NCBI GenBank assembly: GCA_015061285.1 | Contig: SUWW01000014.1 | Coordinates: 60,090-124,089 of the forward strand | Direction: 5' to 3' | Length of the DNA stretch: 64,000 nucleotides | DNA from: Bacteroidales bacterium | GTDB lineage: Bacteria > Bacteroidota > Bacteroidia > Bacteroidales > Marinilabiliaceae | Part shown: piece by piece, positions 8,775 to 16,808 of the stretch | Position numbering within the stretch: position 1 is the first letter of the stretch | Layout of the letters: each line of letters starts with the position of its first letter | Made by a program: the position numbers and the translations under genes | Notes under the pieces: model-generated | Seen by the model: only the letters and a program-made list of their open reading frames with translations | Databases searched by the model: none | What the model was told of the DNA's origin: nothing

Positions 8775-9353
8775 ATGAGTAAGAAGAAAGAGTCACCGGA
8801 AATCAACGCGAGTTCGTTGGCCGATATAGCTTTCTTGCTTCTTATCTTCTTCCTGGTGGCTACCACCATGAGCACAGATACTGGTTTGGCGCGTATGTTG
8901 CCTCCAATTCTGCCTAATACCAACGACGACGTTCCTCCTATCAAAGAGCGTAACGTGTTCCAGGTGATGCTCAACTACAAGAATCAACTTCTTGTTGAAG
9001 GTGAGTGGTGCGAAATAGGACAATTGAAGGATAAAGCAAAAGAGTTTATCGCTAACCCGAAGGATGAAGCTACTCTTCCTGAGAAAGCTGAAACAGAAAT
9101 TCCACTTATTGGCAACTATATGGTGTCGAAAGGTGTTATCTCTCTTCAGAACGACCGAGGAAGTCAATATCAAGCATATCTGCAAGTTCAGAATGAGTTG
9201 CAAGCAGCTTATAACGAACTTCGTGATGAATTGGCTAAAACCAAGTTCCATCATGCTTACGCCGATTGTACCGACGAGGAGCAAGATGCTATAAAGAAAG
9301 TTTATCCGCAGCGTATTTCCGAAGCAGAACCTAAAGACTATAAAAAGAAGTAA
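8775..9353 (+). CDS. exbD: ExbD / TolR-type biopolymer transport protein, long form
   Basis: Single-pass inner-membrane partner of ExbB. The N-terminal helix NASSLADIAFLLLIFFLVAT (residues 11-30) carries the conserved proton-path Asp at position 17. The periplasmic part is unusually long (192 residues in total against about 130-150 in most ExbD). It has a central insertion rich in Gln, Glu and Ala (about residues 85-165) that interrupts the usual fold, and it ends in a lysine-rich tail. The last base of its stop codon is the first base of the next exbD start, so the two are translationally coupled. Confidence 0.88.
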   Translation: MSKKKESPEINASSLADIAFLLLIFFLVATTMSTDTGLARMLPPILPNTNDDVPPIKERNVFQVMLNYKNQLLVEGEWCEIGQLKDKAKEFIANPKDEATLPEKAETEIPLIGNYMVSKGVISLQNDRGSQYQAYLQVQNELQAAYNELRDELAKTKFHHAYADCTDEEQDAIKKVYPQRISEAEPKDYKKK

Positions 9354-9814
9354 TGGCAAAATTTGGTAAGAGAAAAAGAAGTTCACAACAAAAGATAAAT
9401 ACATCATCACTTCCTGATATTGTATTTATGCTCTTGTTCTTCTTCATGGTTTCTACTACCATGAAAGAGGTGACTATGATGGTGAAAATCCAGTCGCCTG
9501 AAGCTTCTGAGGTTACTAAGCTTGAGCAGAAATCGTTGGTGTCGTATATTTATGTGGGAAAACCTCTGAATGCTAAAAAATATGGCTCAGAGCCTCGTAT
9601 ACAGCTTAACGATTCTTATGCTACGGTAGACGATATTGAAAACTACATCATCCAAGAGCGTGATAACATGAAAGAGTCTGATCGCCCAAAGATGACCGTT
9701 TCAATTAAGGCTGACCTTGATGTCCAGATGGGTACCATCACCGACATTAAGCAGGCTCTTCGTAAAGCGCAAGCGCTTAAGATTAGCTATTCGGCTCGTA
9801 AAGCAGTAAAGTAG
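9353..9814 (+). CDS. exbD: ExbD / TolR-type biopolymer transport protein, short form
   Basis: The second ExbD of the operon, 153 residues. The helix NTSSLPDIVFMLLFFFMVST (about residues 16-35) contains the essential Asp, and the periplasmic domain has normal length without the insertion of its neighbour. Paired ExbD proteins of different length are typical of this cassette and may form a heteromeric plug in the ExbB ring. The start overlaps the preceding stop codon by one base, and a terminator follows 28 bp after the stop. Confidence 0.92.
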   Translation: MAKFGKRKRSSQQKINTSSLPDIVFMLLFFFMVSTTMKEVTMMVKIQSPEASEVTKLEQKSLVSYIYVGKPLNAKKYGSEPRIQLNDSYATVDDIENYIIQERDNMKESDRPKMTVSIKADLDVQMGTITDIKQALRKAQALKISYSARKAVK

Positions 9815-9842
9815 AAAGAAAATTATAAGTCAAGTCAAGTAT

Positions 9843-9876
9843 AAGTGCAGTCAATATTTTGGCTGCACTTTTTTGT
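9843..9876 (+). terminator. exbB-exbD operon terminator
   Basis: Stem AAGTGCAG with GGCTGCACTT around an AT-rich loop, followed by a T run. Confidence 0.85.
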
Positions 9877-9969
9877 TTTATTGAGCTGTGCTATAAGTTC
9901 TTGGCATATGTGTGCAATAATCATATTTCTATAAAAAAGGTGAATAGAAAGAAAAAAAGTAGTTTGTAG

Positions 9970-10000
9970 TTTGTAATTGCGAAAGGTAGGTTTATCTTTG
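9970..10000 (+). promoter_or_regulatory. Bacteroidetes-type promoter for tRNA-Glu / rpsT
   Basis: TTTG at 9970-9973 and TATCTTTG at 9993-10000 are separated by exactly 19 bp. This matches the primary sigma factor consensus of Bacteroidetes, TTTG-N19-TAnnTTTG. Transcription would begin about 30 bp before the first tRNA-Glu. It is the clearest promoter in the window. Confidence 0.8.
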
Positions 10001-10037
10001 CAGCCGCAAATCGAAAGACATCGATTGTGTTTAAGGC

Positions 10038-10109
10038 GGTCCCTTCGTCTATCGGTTAGGACGAGAGATTTTCATTCTCTAAAGAGCGGTTCGATTCCGC
10101 TAGGGACTA
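10038..10109 (+). tRNA. tRNA-Glu (anticodon TTC), copy 1
   Basis: A 72-nt cloverleaf. The acceptor arms GGTCCCT and AGGGACT pair (first pair G-U), the anticodon stem AGAGA/TCTCT encloses a loop with TTC, and the T arm AGCGG TTCGATT CCGCT is standard. CCA is not encoded. It is identical over its full length to the copy at 10436 and is read from the promoter just upstream. Confidence 0.97.
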
Positions 10110-10155
10110 CAAATAATAAGTTTGAATACAAAAGAAATTAAACAGGTTAAGAAAA

Positions 10156-10413
10156 ATGGCAAATCATAAATCTGCAATAAAGAGAACGCGTCAGATTGAA
10201 AAACGCCGCTTGCACAATCGCTACTTCGCTAAGACTGCTCGTAATGCAGTGAAAGCACTTCGTCAGGCTACTGACAAGACTGAAGCAGCTGCATTGTTGC
10301 CAAAAGTTGCTTCTATGCTCGACAAACTTGCTAAGCGTCACATTATTCACAAGAATAAAGCTAGCAACTTGAAGTCGAAGCTTGCTAAACATGTAAATAA
10401 ACTTGCGGCTTAA
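10156..10413 (+). CDS. rpsT: Ribosomal protein bS20
   Basis: An 85-residue, highly basic protein of the small ribosomal subunit that binds 16S rRNA early in assembly. The N-terminal [13 protein letters not shown] and the central [18 protein letters not shown] helix are characteristic of S20, and the length is normal. It lies between two identical tRNA-Glu genes with no terminator between them, so mRNA and tRNAs are probably cut from one transcript. Confidence 0.97.
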   Translation: MANHKSAIKRTRQIEKRRLHNRYFAKTARNAVKALRQATDKTEAAALLPKVASMLDKLAKRHIIHKNKASNLKSKLAKHVNKLAA

Positions 10414-10435
10414 TAATAGACGCAGTTTTTTCTAT

Positions 10436-10507
10436 GGTCCCTTCGTCTATCGGTTAGGACGAGAGATTTTCATTCTCTAAAGAGCGGTTCGATTCCGCTA
10501 GGGACTA
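10436..10507 (+). tRNA. tRNA-Glu (anticodon TTC), copy 2
   Basis: Identical to the copy at 10038, with the same 72-nt cloverleaf and TTC anticodon and no encoded CCA. It starts 22 bp after the rpsT stop and is followed within 4 bp by an intrinsic terminator. Confidence 0.97.
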
Positions 10508-10510
10508 CTT

Positions 10511-10544
10511 GAGTGATGGATAAAATTTCCATCACTCTTTTTTT
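10511..10544 (+). terminator. tRNA-Glu / rpsT operon terminator
   Basis: Perfect 9-bp stem GAGTGATGG / CCATCACTC followed by seven T residues. Confidence 0.92.
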
Positions 10545-10677
10545 GTATATATGCGAATACTCCAGTCAGTGTAGGCTTTCGTGAATTGTTTGCTCTTTTG
10601 TTAGCCTACTGCCTTCAATATGATAAGAATCATAAGTATGGTCAATTAAATTTCTGCATGCCAATACGAGTAAGTAC

Positions 10678-10710
10678 AAAAAAATATAGCAGCCTTCGTA
10701 GCTGCTATAT
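10678..10710 (-). terminator. manC terminator
   Basis: Perfect stem TATAGCAGC / GCTGCTATA, read on the minus strand and followed by seven T residues, 25 bp past the manC stop. Confidence 0.88.
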
Positions 10711-10734
10711 TCTATCGTTAAGATCTTGCGAGAT

Positions 10735-11814
10735 CTATTTCTTGTTGTGCTTAATTGCAAAATCGGCGGAGTAGTTCCATGTGTTGCGTGAATTGTTGCG
10801 GGGGCAAATTAGAACCACATTTCCACGCTCAAGAATCATGAAATCCTTAAGTCCGTCTATTATGAAAGTTTTGTTTGGAGAGACGTGAACCAAACAGCCT
10901 TCGCTATTCTTAAGTACAGCTTTGTCGCCCATAACAACGTTGTCGTCGTTATCTTTTTTGCCCGACTCGTATATAGCATCCCATGCGCCGAGATCACTCC
11001 ATGTGGCCCTTGTGAGCTGTACAGCTACGTTTTGAGCCTTCTCCATCACACCATAGTCAATAGATATTTGTTCGCAATTCTCGTAGATGCGATTGATGAC
11101 GTCGGCAGTCCAATGTGAAATAGGAATGTTGTCGAGTTCTTCGAACTGCTGTTTTATGCTTGGCATATGTTTGCTAATGGCATCTTGAATGGTGTTTATA
11201 TTCCAACAGAAGACGCCGGAGTTCCAACAAAATTCACCGCAGTCGTAAAAGACTTTTGCCATCTCTTCGTTTGGCTTTTCAGTGAAGGTTTTTACGTGAA
11301 AAAGCTGTTGTTTCTTTGAGTATATAGGGTCACCCACTTGAATGTATCCGAAAGCCGTCTCGGGGCGCGAAGCTGTGATGCCTATCGTGACAAGGTCATC
11401 GCTTTTAGCGGCATGGTCGAGTGCCGATTTTATACTGTTGGTAAACACATCATCATTGGTGATGTAGTGGTCGGCGGGGGTGACAACCATTACGGCGTCG
11501 GGGCAGTGCTGCTTTATGTATGCAGTAGCAAATGCAATGCAAGGGCCAGTGTTGCGGCGTGAAGGCTCGCAGAGAATATTCTGACGCGGAAGGTCGGGCA
11601 ACTGATCGATGGCGAACGATATGTAATCGTCGTTTGTTACAACAATAATATGACTTGGATCGCAGATAGAAAGCATACGATCGTAGGTGAGTTGCAACAT
11701 TGTGCGCCCAACACTTATGAGGTCGAGAAATTGCTTTGGTTTAGCGCTACGACTTACAGGCCAAAGACGACTGCCTCTGCCTCCCGCCATAATAACGCAA
11801 TAGGTTTCGCTCAT
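10735..11814 (-). CDS. manC: Mannose-1-phosphate guanylyltransferase
   Basis: Makes GDP-mannose from mannose-1-phosphate and GTP in the cytoplasm, for mannosylated or fucosylated surface glycans. The nucleotidyltransferase signature is complete: MAGGRGSRLWPVSRSAKPKQ at residues 9-28, TPADHYI near 115, FTEKPN and WNSGVFCW in the middle, and WSDLGAWDA in the C-terminal part. At 359 residues it is the short, monofunctional form without a fused phosphomannose isomerase domain. It is transcribed alone, with its own terminator. A minus-strand -7 box (TACATTTG) lies at 11840-11847. Confidence 0.93.
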   Translation of the reverse strand: MSETYCVIMAGGRGSRLWPVSRSAKPKQFLDLISVGRTMLQLTYDRMLSICDPSHIIVVTNDDYISFAIDQLPDLPRQNILCEPSRRNTGPCIAFATAYIKQHCPDAVMVVTPADHYITNDDVFTNSIKSALDHAAKSDDLVTIGITASRPETAFGYIQVGDPIYSKKQQLFHVKTFTEKPNEEMAKVFYDCGEFCWNSGVFCWNINTIQDAISKHMPSIKQQFEELDNIPISHWTADVINRIYENCEQISIDYGVMEKAQNVAVQLTRATWSDLGAWDAIYESGKKDNDDNVVMGDKAVLKNSEGCLVHVSPNKTFIIDGLKDFMILERGNVVLICPRNNSRNTWNYSADFAIKHNKK

Positions 11815-11839
11815 GTGAAGTATGTTGTTTTGTATGATT

Positions 11840-11847
11840 CAAATGTA
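11840..11847 (-). promoter_or_regulatory. Probable -7 box of manC
   Basis: Read on the minus strand this is TACATTTG, a perfect TAnnTTTG, 26 bp upstream of the manC start. A matching TTTG about 19 bp further upstream is missing, so it is only half supported. Confidence 0.4.
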
Positions 11848-11930
11848 AGGTAAATAATTATAACTTTATCGATTGACAGATATTGTTGGTCATTTGTACG
11901 GAGAGATTGACGGAATGTTATAGTTGTTAC

Positions 11931-12674
11931 ATGTTAATTACGAAATCGATAGAGCAACTTGGAAAATACGTCCATTTTTTGGGCTTGGCTTTTAGCCGTC
12001 CCGATAAGTGGAGAATATTTGGGCGACGCCTACTTATGGAACTCGACACTCTTGGGGTAGGTTCGCTTGGCATAGTATCTATAATATCGCTATTTGTAGG
12101 AGCGGTGATGACAATTCAATCGGCATTAAACCTCGACAATCCTTTCATACCTAAATATATGTGTGCTTATGTAGCTCGCGAAGCTATACTGCTCGAATTT
12201 TCGGCTACTATAGTATGCTTGATTTTGGCTGGGAAAGTGGGGTCGAATATTGCCTCGGAAATAGGAACTATGCGCATTACGGAGCAGATTGACGCATTGG
12301 ATATTATGGGCGTAAATTCTGTGTCGTATTTGGCAACACCCAAAATTATGGCTATGGTGATAGGAGTTCCTATTTTGGTGATGTATAGTATATGTATAGC
12401 GATGATAGGAGGTTGGTTGTCGGGAATAACGACAGGACTCTTGTCGACCGAGGATTTTGTGCAAGGCATACACTTCTCGTTTAAGCCATTTTATATTTAC
12501 TATTCGCTAATAAAGGCAACCTTCTTTGGCTTTTTCATCTCGTCGATTGCAGCATTTTGTGGCTACTATGCTAAGGGAAGCTCTCTTGAAGTAGGTAAGG
12601 CGAGTACGCGAGCTGTGGTGGCAAGTAGCATAACCATACTTACGTTTAATGTATTGATTACTCAGATATTATGA
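11931..12674 (+). CDS. mlaE: MlaE-type ABC transporter permease
   Basis: Inner-membrane permease of the Mla lipid-transport system, 247 residues from the ATG at 11931; a TTG start at 11883 would add 16 residues with no family similarity. It has about five hydrophobic segments and the family-typical EIGTMRITEQIDAL and LATPKIMAM motifs in the middle (about 105-140). It overlaps the ATPase gene by 4 bp. No MCE-domain (MlaD) gene follows in this cluster, so the substrate-binding partner must be encoded elsewhere. Phospholipid movement between the membranes is inferred from the family. Confidence 0.92.
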   Translation: MLITKSIEQLGKYVHFLGLAFSRPDKWRIFGRRLLMELDTLGVGSLGIVSIISLFVGAVMTIQSALNLDNPFIPKYMCAYVAREAILLEFSATIVCLILAGKVGSNIASEIGTMRITEQIDALDIMGVNSVSYLATPKIMAMVIGVPILVMYSICIAMIGGWLSGITTGLLSTEDFVQGIHFSFKPFYIYYSLIKATFFGFFISSIAAFCGYYAKGSSLEVGKASTRAVVASSITILTFNVLITQIL

Positions 12675-13417
12675 TTACGGCAAAGAGCATAACTAAGAGT
12701 TTCGATGGCTGTTTGCGACTGAAAGGGGTCGACTGTGAGTTTGGTACAGGGAAAACCAACCTCATAATAGGCAAAAGTGGTTCAGGCAAGACTGTTATGC
12801 TGAAGAGTTTAGTCGGACTCTATGAGGTGGATTCGGGCGACATATTGTATGATGGACGTAGCTTACAAAATATGAGTAAGTATGAACGGAAAGAGATCCA
12901 TAAAGAGATAGGAATGCTTTTTCAAGGGTCGGCATTGTTCGATTCGTTGACTGTGGAAGAGAATGTTCGCTTCCCGCTCGATATGTTTACAAATGATACG
13001 TATAAACAACGTAGAGAACGTGCACATTTTTGCTTGCAGCGTGTAAATTTGGATTCTAATTGCTACAACCTTTATCCATCACAAATAAGTGGTGGAATGC
13101 AAAAGCGAGTGGCAATAGCACGCGCTATTTCGCTAAAACCGAAATATCTGTTTTGCGATGAACCAAATTCAGGTCTCGACCCAGTGACATCGGCTGTGAT
13201 TGACGACTTGATTGCTGAAATAACTAAAGAGTATGGCATAACTACTATAATAAATACGCATGATATGAACTCGGTTATGACATTGGGCGAGCACATCGTA
13301 TTCATTGATAGTGGAGAAAAATGTTGGGAGGGAACGCGAGATGACATACTCACAGCAAAAAATGAGCGACTTGAGATGTTTCTTGCTCCAGCAAAACGCG
13401 CACGCTTTGGGAATTGA
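12671..13417 (+). CDS. mlaF: MlaF-type ABC transporter ATP-binding protein
   Basis: ATPase partner of MlaE, 248 residues. Walker A GKSGSGKT is at about residues 34-41, the signature SGGMQKR near 138, Walker B YLFCDEPNSGLDP near 158 and the switch His in NTHDMNS. The GMQKR form of the signature is characteristic of Mla/Mkl ATPases. The start overlaps the mlaE stop (ATGA), so the two subunits are coupled. The following histidine kinase begins 45 bp after its stop. Confidence 0.94.
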   Translation: MITAKSITKSFDGCLRLKGVDCEFGTGKTNLIIGKSGSGKTVMLKSLVGLYEVDSGDILYDGRSLQNMSKYERKEIHKEIGMLFQGSALFDSLTVEENVRFPLDMFTNDTYKQRRERAHFCLQRVNLDSNCYNLYPSQISGGMQKRVAIARAISLKPKYLFCDEPNSGLDPVTSAVIDDLIAEITKEYGITTIINTHDMNSVMTLGEHIVFIDSGEKCWEGTRDDILTAKNERLEMFLAPAKRARFGN

Positions 13418-13461
13418 GATATAGATACACATTCAACACATATTACAAAAAGGGAATATCT

Positions 13462-16400
13462 ATGATAAATAGCGAATCGGTAATTGCACGCATGAAACGT
13501 CGCGGCGTTTCTGTTTGGGATTATGATAAAACGAATCATATGCTCATTGTCGGAGAGCAAGTTGTGTGTCGATTGGGGCTTGATAGGGATGCCTATAACA
13601 TAGAAGAAGTTGCTCAAATGATACCAGACGAGTATGCCGATTTGAAAATAAGTTTTTCGAATCACGTTACAGTTCGTCATATACCTATAAAAATAAAAGA
13701 TGAGGTAGTGTGGTTTGTTTATCACGTCATAGATACTTATGTAGCCGACGATGGCCACGAACACCAGAGTGGCATGTTGAGAGAGATGACCGAAGACGAA
13801 ATAGAACGCTATTCCGAAACTTCTGGCGTCAGTGCTGAAGAGGTGTCGGAACTTGTAAACTCTCTGTCGTTGATGCTTGAAGAACAAACTTTCGAGGCTG
13901 GTGTGCATAAAATACTCGAAAGCGTTAATTCGCAAATTAACGGCATCATTGCATTGGTGATAAAATGGAACGAAGAGGATGAATTTGAGAATATCGATAC
14001 CATCGGAGGCCATTTACATCGTGATGGCAAAGATATTTTGCAACATCATCACCTCTATTCGCCTATGTTGCGCGATGTATGTGAAATGGGTATCGATGTC
14101 GTAGCCAATAATATTGAAGAGCTTGGCGAGTATCAGAAAGAGATAGATTTTTTCAAACAGAACAACTTAGGTTCGGTAATAGTTAAACCTATCTTGAAGC
14201 AAGATGGAACATCGTGGGGCGCAATGGCTATAGGACGTAAGAGGGCTACTCGCTGGACAACGTTCGATATGAATTGGGTGTCGCTATTGTCGCGAGCTAT
14301 TTCGCTTTGCTTGAAGCATACTGAACGCTTGCAACTATATCAAGATCAATTGTATATCAATTCGTTTGCATGTAGAAATACTGGTACGAATACATGGTTG
14401 TGGAATTGTGTCACAGGAGTTGTTGACATGACTCTCTACAATGGTGATGATACCAATGCTATGCAAATGGATTTGGTGGATATAATAGCTAATACACACC
14501 CCGACGACCGAGCTAAAATGCAATCCCATTATGACTCTATTCTCGATGGCAAGTCTACCGACTTCAAAGTGAAGGTGCGTCAGCGTGGATTTCGCACCAA
14601 CGATTATCAGTGGCGCGAATTGCATGGACGTGTTACTTCAATTAGTCCATTGGGTGATGCGCTGACAGTGGTGGGTACATCGCGTGATATTGATCAAGAA
14701 GAGCGTGTAAATATTGCTGTGAAAAAGCGAATCGATAGACAGAATGTTGTATTCAACAAATTGCCAGTCGGTGTGGCATTTTTCGGTGTAAATGGTGAGT
14801 GTTTATATATAAATCAAACCAATATCGACCTCTTCGCCGTAGAAGGACCAATTTCGAATATGAACTTATTCAGAGATCCAAACTTCACCGACGAACAGCG
14901 AGATACAATAAGAAATAGCGAGCAGTGCATCATTAATATGCAATACGATTTTTCGACTCTTGAGGGATACGTAAAATCGAAAAGTGAGGGTAAGAGAAAT
15001 TTCACTATGCGTATATCTAAATATTATATACGAGGGAAATTTGGAGGCTATCTGTCGGTGCTTACCGACAATACCGATGCTATAATGCAACACCAGCGAT
15101 TAGTGGAGTTAGACCTATATATGAAAGAGATCGGAAGTTTTGCACACTTAGGTCTCTGCTTCTACGATAAAGAACGAGGCTTCGCAACCGAGCAATGGAA
15201 CGAAAACCTTGGCTTGCCGTCCACTATGACCTACTCGCCCGATACTGACTATTTTGTTAATGTGTGTGATGATGATAAAGAGTTGTTGACTTCGCAAATC
15301 GATGAGTTGCTAAAGGGCTCTAAAGACACTGTGCAGATGGATGTGCGCCTAAAGTCGACGGGTGCAGTGCAACGCTGGATTAGACTACATTTTGCTATTA
15401 ATAAGTTTTCAAGAAGCATATCCGCAATATCAGTCGACATAACACAAAGCAAACAGAACGAGCGAATGCTTGTAGAGGCTCGCGCGAGGGCAGAACAAGC
15501 AGATGCGCTAAAGACGCAATTCGTGGCTAATGTCAGTCACGAACTTCGCACGCCAATGAATGCCATTGTCGGATTCTCCGATTTGCTCATACAATCTGAG
15601 GACTTAGAAGAACGTCAAAAGATTGTAGATATTATACATGCTAATAGCGAATTGCTTCTGCAACTTGTGAGCGACATTCTCGACCTTTCGCGCGTAGAAT
15701 CGGGTAATGTGGAACTGCAATATGGTGAAGAGAATGCCAATAACCTTTGTGAGTGCATACACGAAAGTATGAGTATGAAGGTGCCTAAGGATGTCGATTT
15801 TATTTATGATAGAAATAATGCTCCAGATGTCACCTGTTTCGTAGACCGTCGACGTGTGACACAAGTGGTTACTAATTTCATTGTAAATGCGTTCAAATTC
15901 ACTGTAAAAGGAAGTGTCAAACTATGGTATCAAATCGAAAACAATTATTTGAGTTTTCATGTGAGCGATACTGGCAAAGGAATACCACAAGAACAGCAAG
16001 AACATATTTTTGAAACATTTGTAAAACTTGATGCTTTTGCCGTTGGTACAGGTCTCGGATTGGCTATTAGTCGCATCTTGGCTAAAAAAATGGGCGGATC
16101 AATACAGATGGAGTCAGAGGAGGGCATAGGCTCGCATTTCTGGCTCACTGTGCCAATAATTACAGACGAAAATGAGGCAATAGAGAAATATGTTAAGGCT
16201 CAACGACAATCTGTGCTTGTGGCTACTCCAGAGGCCGATACATACACATTTATTGAGGCTGCCTTGCAAGATGAATGCTCGGTTATGCGAGTAAAAGGTG
16301 ATAATATCATAGACGAATGGCTTGAGAAAAAGACAAATATGATTATCATCGATGCTCGCGTTGCCCCTGAGAAATTGCTCGAAAATATCGAATGCATGAG

Positions 16401-16548
16401 TAGTTCGTTAGGCAAACATAAGATATTCATCATCAGTGACGAATCGAGTGCCATAAAACCAGAAGTGTTCTTGTCGATAGGTGCATATAAAGTGATAAAC
16501 TTCCCAATCTCTAAGAACGATTTTGTAAATAGTGTAATTGAGGAGTAG
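13462..16548 (+). CDS. Soluble multi-PAS sensor histidine kinase with a pseudo-receiver tail
   Basis: A 1028-residue sensor kinase with no signal peptide or transmembrane segment. The N-terminal 700 residues hold a GAF-like region (about 120-280) and three PAS-like modules. The kinase core has SHELRTP with the phospho-His near residue 692, the N box around NFIVNAFKF near 803, and DTGKGIP and GTGLGLA glycine boxes near 834 and 862. The last 115 residues resemble a receiver fold, but the usual acidic pair is replaced (ATPEAD), the conserved Lys is absent (NFPIS) and only an IIDAR aspartate remains. I chose the ATG at 13462, which follows an AAAAGGGA sequence; the upstream alternative would begin at TTG. 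Its partner is unknown. It directly follows mlaEF. Confidence 0.88.
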   Translation: MINSESVIARMKRRGVSVWDYDKTNHMLIVGEQVVCRLGLDRDAYNIEEVAQMIPDEYADLKISFSNHVTVRHIPIKIKDEVVWFVYHVIDTYVADDGHEHQSGMLREMTEDEIERYSETSGVSAEEVSELVNSLSLMLEEQTFEAGVHKILESVNSQINGIIALVIKWNEEDEFENIDTIGGHLHRDGKDILQHHHLYSPMLRDVCEMGIDVVANNIEELGEYQKEIDFFKQNNLGSVIVKPILKQDGTSWGAMAIGRKRATRWTTFDMNWVSLLSRAISLCLKHTERLQLYQDQLYINSFACRNTGTNTWLWNCVTGVVDMTLYNGDDTNAMQMDLVDIIANTHPDDRAKMQSHYDSILDGKSTDFKVKVRQRGFRTNDYQWRELHGRVTSISPLGDALTVVGTSRDIDQEERVNIAVKKRIDRQNVVFNKLPVGVAFFGVNGECLYINQTNIDLFAVEGPISNMNLFRDPNFTDEQRDTIRNSEQCIINMQYDFSTLEGYVKSKSEGKRNFTMRISKYYIRGKFGGYLSVLTDNTDAIMQHQRLVELDLYMKEIGSFAHLGLCFYDKERGFATEQWNENLGLPSTMTYSPDTDYFVNVCDDDKELLTSQIDELLKGSKDTVQMDVRLKSTGAVQRWIRLHFAINKFSRSISAISVDITQSKQNERMLVEARARAEQADALKTQFVANVSHELRTPMNAIVGFSDLLIQSEDLEERQKIVDIIHANSELLLQLVSDILDLSRVESGNVELQYGEENANNLCECIHESMSMKVPKDVDFIYDRNNAPDVTCFVDRRRVTQVVTNFIVNAFKFTVKGSVKLWYQIENNYLSFHVSDTGKGIPQEQQEHIFETFVKLDAFAVGTGLGLAISRILAKKMGGSIQMESEEGIGSHFWLTVPIITDENEAIEKYVKAQRQSVLVATPEADTYTFIEAALQDECSVMRVKGDNIIDEWLEKKTNMIIIDARVAPEKLLENIECMSSSLGKHKIFIISDESSAIKPEVFLSIGAYKVINFPISKNDFVNSVIEE

Positions 16549-16748
16549 GTCTGGAATAAAAAATGCCCTTGAAGATAAATACGTAATCAAGATTGTAAGT
16601 TAAACTACCCCTTAATCAAGTAGACTAAATTACGATCCTAAATTTCCTATGGGCTTTAGCTAAACGCACTCATAAGTAGTAAAAGCTAAAAAACAACTCT
16701 GTGTTATGCTAATATTCGTAAACAAGCTTCATAATAAAAGAATAAAGA

Positions 16749-16781
16749 AAGGGGCATCTGCGTTTTACACAGATACCCCTT
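16749..16781. terminator. Bidirectional terminator between convergent genes
   Basis: Stem AAGGGGCATCTG with CAGATACCCCTT (one mismatch), flanked by T-rich sequence on both strands. It serves the histidine kinase from the left and the DUF4957 lipoprotein from the right. Confidence 0.75.
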
Positions 16782-16808
16782 CAAATTTTTAGTCACGTTT
16801 GTTGCTTA

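Noticed and set aside
8793..9410. 205-codon antisense open frame across the two exbD genes
   Set aside because: Both exbD genes are unambiguous on the plus strand, and the antisense protein is cysteine- and phenylalanine-rich noise.
13072..14013. 313-codon antisense open frame across mlaF and the histidine kinase
   Set aside because: It crosses two well-supported plus-strand genes and shows no domain.
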